A DNA stretch of 64,000 nucleotides, from the NCBI GenBank assembly GCA_950022655.1, contig OX465579.1, positions 134,983,118-135,047,117 of the forward strand, written 5' to 3'. This document shows positions 33,430-44,200 of this stretch, in pieces. The stretch comes from Alentia gelatinosa. Taxonomy: Eukaryota > Annelida > Polychaeta > Phyllodocida > Polynoidae. Each line of letters starts with the position of its first letter. Position 1 is the first letter of the stretch. The position numbers and the translations under genes were made by a program. The notes beneath the pieces are model-generated. The model saw nothing but the letters and a program-made list of their open reading frames with translations, searched no databases and was not told where the DNA came from.

Positions 33430-36400
33430 CTCTTGAGCGCGTCATAGTGCACCACTTTCTTCTGGCGCCCCATCGTTATCTCATAGATTGGGCCGCCCAC
33501 CCGGTGGGTCACTGTCCAGGGGCCAGTCCACCACGACTGGAGTTTCGGGGAGACGCCCACACGGCGATGAGGCCAGAAGTAGTAGACTAACGTTCCCAAG
33601 GGAACTTCGTCGTTCTCCGCCCTGATGTCATAATTCCGGCGTTGGCGAGCCACGGCTTTGCCCAGGCACCCCCGGGCCCACTCGTGGGCTTTGGACAGCG
33701 ACTCCTGTAGCTGGGCTATGTAGCCCTCCCCGCTACTCCTTAGTCCCTCCGGATAGAGTACCTCCAGGGGTATATAAGACTCCCTGCCCAACATCATGCA
33801 GTTCGGGGATACCCCGGTGGAAGCATGTACCGACGAGCGATATGCACTCATCACAAAGGGGAGGTGCCTATCCCAATCCGTCTGGTCCCCCAGGACTACC
33901 ACGGCCAACAGGTGTTCGATGGTCCGGTTAGCCCGCTCCACCATGCCATCACTCTGTGGCCTGAAGGCGCATGTCCGGGTCTGGGTGGCCCCTAGCAAGC
34001 ACACCACCTGGCGGAACACCTCCGATTGGAAATTGCGCCCCTGGTCGGGGTGGACCACCGCCGGCGCCCCCACTCGACATACAAATTGCTCTACAAAGGC
34101 GCGCGCTACCATCCCCGCCTCTTGATCGGGGATAGCTATGCCCTCGGCCCATTTTGTAAAATAGTCCATGACTACCAGTATGTACCGATTTCCGGTTGTA
34201 GTCCAGGGGAGAGGGCCCATTACATCCATGGCCACTCTCTGGAGGGCACTTCCCACGGCCACGTGCCCCATGGGAGCCCGGTGCGGGGGAGGCGGAGGCA
34301 TTCTCCGTAGGCAGGCAGGACACGCCGCACAGTGGGCAGCCACATCTCTCCTGAACCCAGTAGTATTGCTCCTGACATCGTCGAGTGGTCCGGCACCTCC
34401 CGAAGTGGCCCGCCAAGGGCGACACGTGTACCTCTTTCAACACCCCGGGCTGAAGCTCCAGCGGTACCGCGACCTGAAAAGTCTGGCCGCCCCCGGGCAC
34501 GTACCACTGGCATCCCAAGAGCCCTCCCCAAATGGTTAGTCTCTCACGTTGGGCCCACCAGGTGCGTACTTCTTGCCCGTCCGCCTCCCCGGGGGCCCCC
34601 GGAGGACACCCCTCCCCGCATTCCACCCAACCTCTCACCCTCGTCAGTACGGCATCGGACTGTTGCGCCTGGCCCATGTCTGGGGCCTCCTCGGGCACCC
34701 CCGAGGGGGCGGGATCCGGGGTCCTCAGTGCTCGGCCGCGCGTGATCACCGCGCAGCGCTCTCCCGGGGCCTCCTCTTGTCCACACTGCCGGCAGGGGGC
34801 CCGAGAGAGCCCATCCGCGTTGCCGTGCAGCCTCCCCGGCCGGTGTTCTATGGACACATCGTAGCAGTCAATAATCTGGATCCAGCGGGCCACCTGCCCC
34901 GCCGGATCCCTCATACTGCGTAGCCACTTCAGGGCAGCATGATCTGTCCGGAGGAGCACAGGGCGACCCACCAGGTAGTGCCGGAATTTATTAAGTGCAA
35001 ATATGATCGCCAACATTTCACGGCGAGTTACACAGTAATTACGCTCGGGCTTCACTAGGGTACGGCTGGCGTAGCACAGTACCCTCTCCTGCCCCCCTTG
35101 CACCTGGGAGAGCACCGCTCCCAGTCCCAGATCGCTCGCATCGGTGTCCACCACCAACCGGCCCTGTTCCTCGGGGTACCTCAATGGGGTACCTCGGTTG
35201 CAGTCAGGGGACCAATGGAAAGCCCTGCCCTTCTCCGATAGCACCGTCAGCGGTTTAGCCAGGCTAGCGAACCCCGGAGTGAAGGCCCTATAGAACCCCG
35301 CAAGCCCGAGGAAGCTCCGGACCGGGCCTACCCCGGACTGCCTCCACCTTAGCTGGGTCCGTACCTACTCCCTTCTCCGACACGATGTGCCCCAGGAAGT
35401 GAACCGAGGGCCGAGCCAGCTGGCACTTGGAGGGCTTCACCCGGAGACCGGCGGCCTCCAGCCATTCGAGCACGGCGTCCAGGCGCGAAAGGTGTTCCTC
35501 GAACCCCGCTGCAAATACGACGATGTCGTCCAAGTACACCAAGCAGGTAGTCCAGTGCAGCCCCTGCATCGCCACCTCCATAAGTCTTTCGAAGGTCCCT
35601 GGGGCATTACAGAGGCCAAACGGCATCACCCTGTACTGAAATAACCCACGATGTGTGGTAAACGCCGTCTTTGGTCGGTCCGCCTCCTCCATCTCAACCT
35701 GCCAATACCCGCTGACCAGGTCAAGGGTACTAAACCACCGGGAACCGGCCAGCGTGTCCAGCGAGTCATCGACCCTGGGCAACGGGGAGGCGTCCTTGAC
35801 GGTCACCGCGTTCAACCTCCGGTAGTCCATGCAGAAGTGGACCGAGCCGTCCTTCTTCTTTACGAGGACCACCCGGGATGCCCAGGGCCCCACAGAGGGC
35901 TCAATCACCCCCTCTCGCAGCATTTTTGTTACTTCCACGTTCACCTCCTCCCTCCGGTGAGGGGCGAGGCGGCGCGGTGGCTGCTTAATCGGGGACGCTA
36001 CCCCGGTATCTATGGCATGTTTCACCAGCGTTGTTCGTCCCCTTTGTTCCGGGGCCAGCTTAAATGCCTCGGCCCTCCGTTGGAGGAGCTGGTTGAGAGC
36101 ATCCCTATGATCCCCGGTGAGATGCCCTGCCAGTTCCTCCAGACCGGTGTCCCCCGTCTTTCCCGAGGGGAGGTCCTCCACGGCGCGGCATGCCTCCTCC
36201 TCAAGCCCCACCTCTTCCAGTCGACCCAGCGTCATTCCCCGATACACCGGTAGGGGGTCCCATCCTAGATTCAGTATCCGCACCAGACACATACCCTTAC
36301 CGGGGTCCACCAGGCATCTCCCTATCAACAGGCCGTCCCTATTCTGGCCTTCCAGTAGGCCCGGACTCGCGGACTCCCACACCCCCCTCACTTCCCCCTC

Positions 36401-36844
36401 CACCATCAGTTCGGAGCGCCCCAGTATAATGGTAGCCCGGAGGCAGGCTGCCCGGCAATGCTCCGGTGACTCCCATACCAACCGGCTACGGCTGACGTCC
36501 ATCCATACCCGGTTGTCGCGGAGGAACCGGGCGCCCAGGATGGCCTCGCTGCCTATGTCTGCTACGACCCACTCTACCGGTACAGTCCGGGCCGCCCAGG
36601 TCAGGGACGCGGTTACTGTGCCACGTACATCCAGCGGGCGTCCATCCGTGCAGGATAGCCGACCTCGGACCTCCTGCAGCTCCCCGGGGCAGCCCTGGAG
36701 GCGCCACCAAGAGAGGGACAGCAGGTTAACGGTCGTCCCTGTGTCCACCAGCATCCACACCGGCCTACCGTCACGTCTCCCGAGTCTCCATGTCCCCGCG
36801 AGGGGGGGGGGGGGGTGTTTTTCCTTTTCTTCTTCACTGTTCAA
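33303..36844 (-). mobile_element. Decayed Ty3/Gypsy-type LTR retrotransposon pol region
   Basis: GC-rich, on the minus strand. 36,844-35,288: aspartic protease (MLVDTGTTVNLLS) then reverse transcriptase (SRVVLVKKKDGSVHFCMDYR, FSTLDLVSGYWQVEM, YLDDIVVF). 35,244-33,949: RNase H (VVDTDASDLGLGAVLSQ) and the start of integrase. 34,343-33,303: integrase core with D (AMDVMGPL), D (HPDQGRNF), E (VERANR) and the C-terminal GPW...KKVVHYDALK module. Breaks: frameshift plus deletion near 35,300 between RT and RNase H, another deletion just after FHWSPDC, and a frameshift in the integrase HHCC zinc region near 34,300. A 29-G run (33,397-33,425) codes the proline tract. No gag and no LTRs are visible; the 5' end stops at a G run (36,801-36,814). 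Non-functional. Confidence 0.92.
33397..33425. repeat. 29-G homopolymer inside the Gypsy pol 3' end
   Basis: Encodes a polyproline run in the pol frame on the minus strand. Such a long G run is a likely slippage or mis-assembly site. Confidence 0.9.
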
Positions 36845-36955
36845 CTTTGTATTTTAGTCACATATAAGTTTGTATGTGCTTTCAGTATTTCTCTGTCACT
36901 GATGTCGTTTGATTGTTTGAAGAATTTGGACAACATACCTTTTTTTCCACCACAG

Positions 36956-37917
36956 GTGACTCCGTTCTCACGCTACATCAGGCATACCTGGTTGGACGGT
37001 GCACTGTACTTCGCGTAGTGCGTGACACCTGTGCGGCTATTGTTGACGGATTGAAAGAAGTCTACTTGAAGGTGTGTGTTCCCATATAAGTAATATATAT
37101 ATATATAGGTCATTGGTGCTCAGACACCGACAATTCGCCAGTATACATTATTCCAGTTATTATCACTCGTCAGTAGATTGTCATGCCTCACATTAAAATG
37201 GTCTGTCGTCAATCGCACTTCCTAATTGTCTCTTGCATCTTCTGTTTGATTTCCAACTGAATAGGTACCCTCAACAACACAGGAATGGCTCGACATCGCT
37301 GATGGGTTTGAGCGTTGCTGGATCTTTCCAAACTGCCTAGGTGCCGTAGACGGGAAGCACATACGTATAGGATGCCCCAGGAAGTCTGGCTCCCTCTATC
37401 ACAACTACAAGCGTTTTTGTCAGTAGTTTTCCTAGCTGTCGTCGGACCTGAGTATCAATTCCTGATGGTTGAAGTTGGTGCAGAAGGTTGTGCTTCCGAC
37501 TCCGGCCTCTGGCGTGACAGCAAGTTCCAGCAGGATATAAACTCGCCCCTCAATCCACTAGAGATTCCTGTGGACCGACCACTTCCCGGCACACACAAAG
37601 CGCTCCAATACTTCCTGGTCGGCGACGATGCGTTTGCTCTAGGACCACACCTGATGAAGCTGTATCCCCTCACCCGCCTGGCAGCTATCGTCCTCCACAA
37701 TTTCCTCAGATCCAAGTCGCCCAAGCAATATATCCCTGCAAACATCCATCAAACTGCATTGATGACGCTCTGACTGAAGCATACCTGCCGCTCCAGCCAT
37801 GTACTCCCAGCAAAAGATCACACACCAACTACGTCAAAGAGATCCGCGAACGACTACGCGATTGGTGTGTCTCCCCCAAAGGCGCAGTGTACTGGCAGAA
37901 CAAGTCCGCCTTTCCCT
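36956..37917 (+). pseudogene. Decayed PIF/Harbinger transposase
   Basis: Exon 36,956-37,071 (GDSVLTLHQAYLVGRCTVLR, helix-turn-helix region) splices with canonical sites to 37,265 (VPSTTQEWLDIADGF, then NCLGAVDGKHIRI with the first catalytic Asp). A frameshift at a T run near 37,420 moves to SVVFLAVVGPEYQFLMVEVG and ASDSGLWRDS, then VGDDAFALGPHLMK with the second Asp. The segment with the third residue (normally in a RRVVENAFG-like block) is gone: LMKLYP runs straight into AAIVLHNFLRS. A last frameshift near 37,760 leads to the usual C-terminus RERLRDWCVSPKGAVYWQ. It cannot be active. Confidence 0.88.
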
Positions 37918-38116
37918 AAATTATACTTTGTATACTTTGGAGATTGTTTGCATTTTTTAAAAAGATTGAAATCCACTGCTGAAATATCATTGGCCCAACA
38001 AATATTTATTCTGGTATGTGACACAAAGCACAACAGGATTTAAATTATGCTCTACGTAAAAAAGAAACAGTTCCAAAACCTAATAGAAAAATAAAATTTT
38101 TTTTTTTTTTTTTAAA

Positions 38117-39392
38117 CTACTTCCTACAGAATTTCTGCACTAGTTGGAGGCTGGCAAACCTAAAATCGTCCCTCTGCTCCTCGCTCATCCCTTCAAGGTG
38201 GCTATTTACAAATGCGAGCCATGCCGCGTGTGCCCTCTCCTCTGCGGGAGTGAAAAGAGGCTGCAAAAGTAAAGAAATAAATTTCTATGAATAACTTGAA
38301 AGCCAATGATATTTTAGACATGGGAAAATGACGTCCTTTTCAACAATTAATATTTATTCAGTGTTTTTTTTTAAATTACAATGTTAGGCCATCCACCTGC
38401 ACCACCCTCTTTTTTTAGACAACGGCTGTGCATCGGCAAAATGTCCATTCCAACAAATTTTCCATATTTATCAGGCCGTACATTGGTACCAAAACATACT
38501 ATATTCCATACTGTATTACTAGTTTGGTGGCATTTCGAACATGCATTCACCGACGGTTGCATGTAACCGCTTTGTAGAGGTAATTTTAAATTTTTAAATT
38601 AATGGTCGACTTGCTTTATGTCGTTAATTGGGCTAGCGATCGCATTAAAAATACATACCAACTCGTCCTTTGGCGGTTGTGTATCCGACCTGCCCTAGTT
38701 CCAAATCACACAACAGGAACACAACAAGAAATATACTTACATGAAAGTCCTAATGCTGCTGCTATGGCCTCCTGAGACCAACGACAAGCAGTTCCGTCCC
38801 TGTGCCGAGGGTCCGTCATGTCGTACAGCTTGCGATCGGCTTCCCACAACCTGCACATCTCCTCTTCTAATTTTCGCTCGTCTTCCTCTTCCTTCTCCTC
38901 TTCCTTCTCCTCCTCCTGAGAGTTGTTCGGCGTCTTTTGCAACTGAGACACATCAGGTCCAGCATGGGTGCCCAGGTCGGGCAATGCCTCCACTCCTTCC
39001 ACTCCTTCCACCGGATCTTCTACGGTGTCCTTTTCTTCCTCATGATCCTTTTCACTTTCCGCCTCATCCTCCTCTGGGAGCGGGTTCAGTGCCTTTGCTG
39101 CTTGATCTTGTGATAGTGAGATATCCCACACCACAGAACAAGTCCCATCCTCAGCCGGGGCAGACAACTCCAGGCAATGCACAAGAGCAGGAGGACCGCT
39201 GCTGGTTCCCGCCAAAACTTGATAAACTTCTCCTGTTTTCCCGGAATCGACGTCTTCCATTCCATGAAGTAAATTGGATGTGTTATTATCATCAACTGCC
39301 TCTGGAGCTGCAGGTATCACTTTCTTGGGACCTCTCTTACCTCCCCGGCATGCGCCAAGGGTACGGGTAGCAGTAGTCTTCTTGCCGGGCAT
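38117..39392 (-). CDS. Harbinger accessory protein, MADF/Myb-like, acidic
   Basis: PIF/Harbinger elements carry a second gene for a MADF/SANT-Myb DNA-binding partner that helps bring the transposase to the DNA. Here an ATG at 39,392 opens a frame to a donor (GTAAGT) at 38,740. The N-terminus is basic (MPGKKTTATRTLGACRGGKR), the middle is acidic (EEEKEEEKEEEDE), and the end has LWEADRKLYDMTDPRHRDGT, a MADF-like piece. A candidate last exon, 38,260-38,117, encodes PLFTPAEERAHAAWLAFVNS and ends in a stop; its phase does not match the first donor, so the join is uncertain or broken. It is convergent with the transposase, whose stop is about 200 bp away. Confidence 0.6.
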
Positions 39393-40214
39393 TTTGATTT
39401 CTAGTTGCTGGGTAATTTTTCCGCAAAGTTTGAGATGTTGATCCGTGCGTGGAAGACAATGGAGTGGTCAGTGCGGGCGGGCGGAGATAAGAAGTTGGGT
39501 AACTCTACCGCTAGGGGGCTGACCAATGACCTACATAGATCCGCCGTGTAGCATAAACATGTTGCTGAACATGTCACTACCCGGGATGATGGGGCGCGCA
39601 TATTTAATAAACTATTACTAACGTCATATAAGCCTACTTTTAACAAGTGATACTTAGAATTGTATGGTTGGTGATGGCAATTATATCTTGTGGAAGATGG
39701 ATGATGTACAGTAAAGATAATACAATCTGATTACCGGATTTTACAAAATAATATTTATCGGGAATACACTCGTGTTGCGCTGAGAAATAATCAAAGTAAG
39801 GTAATGCCATCATAGTGTTGTAAAATAAAGACATAACAACATGAATAAATGGCAGAGTTTTATTTCATATATAACCATGGACAGCACACATACCCAATGC
39901 AGTGTGGTGGGAAGCACAAGAAAGAGAGTGAGACCAGATAACAAACGCCAGTGCCACCTGGTGTGTGGTGCCGTCATATATACATAAACAAATACACGAC
40001 ACGTGCAGATAATAATAGTGACAAATATAAATTTAATCAGATCTATGTAACATATATACAATTAAAACAATCAATACAATCAAATATGATCCGCACAATG
40101 ACACAATCGCACAATCATCCCTCCGTCCGACTGGGAAATTCAAAATAAACAGCTATGTCCGGGCGGAGACGATTACAGGTGATGCATGCAATAGGTGCAA
40201 TGGGAGAAGTATAT

Positions 40215-40500
40215 TCGGCCGGCGGGGTCAGTGGACCAGCAAATAATTTTCATTTTGGGCCGGCCGGCCAGAGGCGACGCCCGGCCGGCTATCACACGGG
40301 GGCCACACAGCTACGGACGACGGTGATATGGGAGAGGCGACTAGGACCGGCCTCAGCCGGGTGCGGCCGGCCCTAGCCGAGTTGACATTATTTGCTGATC
40401 CACCAAGGCGATTATCCCAACCGGCTTGAGCCGACGAGAGGCGGGAGCAGCCGACGTCCATATTCCACCCGCACGGACATCGGCCGGCCCTAACTTTCGC
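40215..40500. repeat. GC-rich foldback with CCGGCCGGC words
   Basis: Left GTGGACCAGCAAATAATTTT (40,231) and right AC ATTATTTGCTGATCCACC (about 40,386) are inverted, with GGCCGGCCGGC and related palindromic words around them. Part of the word-armed element landscape, inside 30,800-40,681. Confidence 0.65.
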
Positions 40501-41213
40501 TTGGTGGATCTCTGGCTTAATGTGCGAACGTTTTTAGGACATAAATATAGATTACAACTCCCTTATAATAATCTGTAAGGCTTGAAATAGCTGAAAACTG
40601 CACTTAATGCAACCCATAGGGTGGTACTTTGACTTCGATTTACGTGGTACCTTGACTCAGGGTGGTACTTTGACTGGTAACCCTTAAAACCCTACTGTCT
40701 GCTGTTGTTGTTGAGCACCCTCGTGCCAGTTGTTGTGGTAGACCTCAGCTTTTTTTAGGGGTATACAAATGCGTCTTACTGTCATTTTCAAGCCAAACAA
40801 TCAAGTTGATACATACCTGGGGTATAAATACATTCACAGTATCATTGTCTTCTGTGCAAATAAATGTGAAAGTTTGTTTAAACTTTGTTTTTTCCATGAA
40901 AGCCGAAATCTGTTGCCCTAAATTGACGGCTGAGCTACGCTGTTCCTAAGCGCTATCCGACGAAACCTTGGAACAGTCAGGGAACAAGTGATGGTTTTAT
41001 TTGGGTCCCATATATCAAAGAAAATCTCTTTAGAAATAACACAGACACTAAAGATGATTATATCTTTAATTGAGACAAAGATTTGATGATAATTCCCTTA
41101 CTTATTTATATAAATGTGTTTAACTTGTGGCATGAACTTGTAACAATTTATATTTTTAATGATTTTAGGGGTCCTTCGACTGACCCAGTTTCTTTGACAG
41201 CAAACAAGCAACG

Positions 41214-44200
41214 ATGGCTGACGAAGAGGGAAGATCCGCTCGAACTGCGAGAAAATACGCCCATGTAAGCAATATCATCATCAAGCAGGAGATACGTGCA
41301 CGCATGAAACAGGTTGGTTATTACAATTTATTATTTCACTTCGTAATTGCGTTTAATGAAAGGGGATTTCCTTTGTGCCTTTGCAAATGAATTAGGTCAA
41401 CAAAGCAAAATCCGGCATGTCTGAACAGACCTCAGCGTTCGACAGGTTTTTGATACTCCTGTTCCAAAGCTTGCTCGGTAATTGTTGATTTGGTTGCCAC
41501 ATTCTGACCTGTGATTTATATGCTTAACGATTTACTCTTTGTTCGACGTCTATGGAAATTGATAGAATGGGCAAAGTGTGCAGACTGACAATGATATAGT
41601 CATTGCAGTTGCCGTAGGCTTGACAAGACTAAACCTAAGCTAAGGACATGTTCACAGTCACAGCTATGTTTCCACAGTTCAGTGAAGTTGGTAGCAGCAA
41701 AGGACAAAACGTGGCAAAATCTGGCTAAATAAATCGACCGTAACCAGTGTAATGACAACGGCGCTATCATAACATTTATTTGTATTCAAACAGCCTATCC
41801 CGGTTGCAAATTGTATTTGTAATTATATTCGGTCTGATTATCATTAGGCCTACTGCCACTGGTACTACTGACTACAGTATACATTAATCTGATTATCACC
41901 ACTCACTACAGTATAACGGATTTAGTCCGTTCGGCCGGTCTATTGTGACCATCTTTTGAAGTCTTAGGTAGCCAAGCACGGGAGCTTATCCAGTATCGCA
42001 GAAGCACTAGCAATGTGTTGTGTCAATAATAATAATAATATTCACCCATGTTGAGGTATGATAAATTAGCATGTTTTTACACTGCTACCTTACTGATGTT
42101 TAGAATGTTTGTTTGTTTGTGGTTTAAAGCCCCAAGTGGGGTGACTGGTCAACTCGTCCCTTAGTCAACTCGTCCCTTAGTCAACTCGTGCTTTTTTGGT
42201 CAACTCGTCCTTTTCCCTAGTCAACTCGTCCTTTTTGTTTTCCAATTGTCTTACACCTATATATAACTGAATTATATAATAGATAACAACTATATGATGT
42301 TAGATAGCAATTGTATACCTGAATTTGATATTAGATTGCCATTTTTCACATGTAAATAGATATTTATTTGATGGTTTTGAGAAAAAAAAAATCTATTTCC
42401 CCATGCATATACCTGTTACTTTGGACTATTTTATAGCATTTTTTCACATGTGAATAGATGATTTTATGGAAAATAATTATCTATTTCCTATAGAATAAAA
42501 GAAACAATAAAATATACTTGAGCCCCATATACACGGCTTCCTTTATTTTAATTTCATAACAAATTCTAGCTAACGGCACACGCTAATACTTAGTAGTATG
42601 CATGAATAAAAGCTTTATTTGTGTTCAGCGCATGTTTCCGAACATTTTGATGTATATACATCCAGGATTACTCCATGTTTAATGAAAAAGGACGAGTTGA
42701 CCAGAAAAAGGACGAAAAACCCAAATTGACTAAGGTACGAGTTGACTAAGGCACGAGTTGACTAGCATTCCCAAGTGGGCCTTGGGGTATATAGGAAAGA
42801 TGTTTAGAGTGATAGAAGGACATAAATAAAGTGGTAAAACAAGGTATCAGAGAATGGTAGAGCCACACAGAGTTTGTGATGATATATCAGTCAGTAATGT
42901 TCAATAGTTAACTTCAGCTAAACATTTATTTCATGTCCAAAACGGTCACGTGCAAAAATTATAATTTCTTGCAAAAGACATTCCCAAAGTAATGCCCTAT
43001 TTAGTGATTAAATGTGCTTATCCATGGTGAATATATTGTAGTGCAGAAACAATAAATGCGCCAGAGTACAGTAGAAGTTGTTTATGAAGCCAACACATGG
43101 TGACTAGTCTCAGGTGGCTTACGATAGAAAATATAGTCAATTTCTTACACCAATAAAATTATTTAGCAAGCTGTTATGCTTTGTACATCCATGGTCCCAA
43201 ATACATTTCTTGCTTCTAGGGAGGGGCTGGGGCTGGAGATCAGATCCAACCAACCCGCTGACCGCAGACAGGGGTTGGTTGCCAATCTACCCTCTCTGAC
43301 CCTTGGGCATCTCTGGTGCCTCCAGCAGTTCGGAAGCACCCCTGCTCATCAGGGACGTCCCTCCTGACAACTACCACATTATTTCCCCCCTAAATCAAGG
43401 TCAATTATGATCTCATTTCCACAATTTATCTTTTATATTTCTGCTAAATTTATATCCATATAACTTTAATTTCTATGATTGATCAACTTTAGTGTATGTT
43501 ATATTTACTTTTTACTCCGGCCTATTGAGCTTTTATAAAAAAAATATATGGTTCAATTACTAAAAAGTAATATGTCATTAACAATTTGAGTATTTTTTCC
43601 TCTTAATAGGTAAACACAATTTTAAAGAAACCCGTGGAAGAGCGCACTCCTGAAGAGCTACGAATACTCGATCAGTCACCAGATATCGCTAGTGCTGTCC
43701 AAAAACGTTCTAAACACAGACAACTTGCCAAGGATCGTACACAGGAGGTAAACATCCTTTTATGTAACTATCCTCTATTATGAAGAAAGTGCTAGATTCC
43801 TTTGCCTAAGCAATTGTAAATTTAAAGAAATGTGTTGACAGTTGATAACAAAAAGTCTGCGTGTTTGTATGAGAAGAATTCTCATATCAAATTTGCAGTA
43901 GTGGTAACCTCACTGTCAATCAATTTTATGCCATTGTTTAGGCTAAACGCTAATCCTTCATTACGGTTATATTCCATTAGCCCTGTCAAAATGAGCAGTC
44001 TTTATCTCTATCTTGACAATGTGTTCCTTGTCCGTTGCTAGGTTGAAGATCCTCCGAATGTCCTCGCTGAGAAATGTGAGACCCTCGCCGAAGCTCTGAG
44101 AACTGCAAAGAACGTGATTATCTACTCAGGTGCTGGGATTAGCACGGTACGTGTCATATTCTCTGTTAATTCTCTCTCAACTCCTACTACAATGATACTT

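Larger units (their letters stand above)
30800..40681. mobile_element. 9.9-kb composite element with 62-bp word-built inverted arms and 9-bp direct repeats
   Basis: Left arm 30,805-30,866 and right arm 40,617-40,678 are inverted copies of the same 62-bp design, with AGTCAAAGTACCACCC repeated as words (three on each side, some degenerate). Outside each arm lies the 9-bp direct repeat CCTTAAAAC (30,791-30,799 and 40,682-40,690), as expected for a target-site duplication. Enclosed are the Gypsy and Harbinger sequences described below, plus GC-rich foldback material at 40,215-40,490. It belongs to the same design class as 42,141-42,769 and 54,284-54,844. Which protein, if any, mobilised it is unknown. 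Confidence 0.65.

Noticed and set aside
35651..36857. Plus-strand open frames of about 200-250 codons opposite pol
   Set aside because: Antisense shadows of the protease/RT frame, with low-complexity proline/arginine/serine content.
42148..42770. CRISPR-like array of GTCAACTCGTCC repeats
   Set aside because: Spacers are only 4-9 bp and non-unique, the words are inverted at the other end, and the genome is animal.
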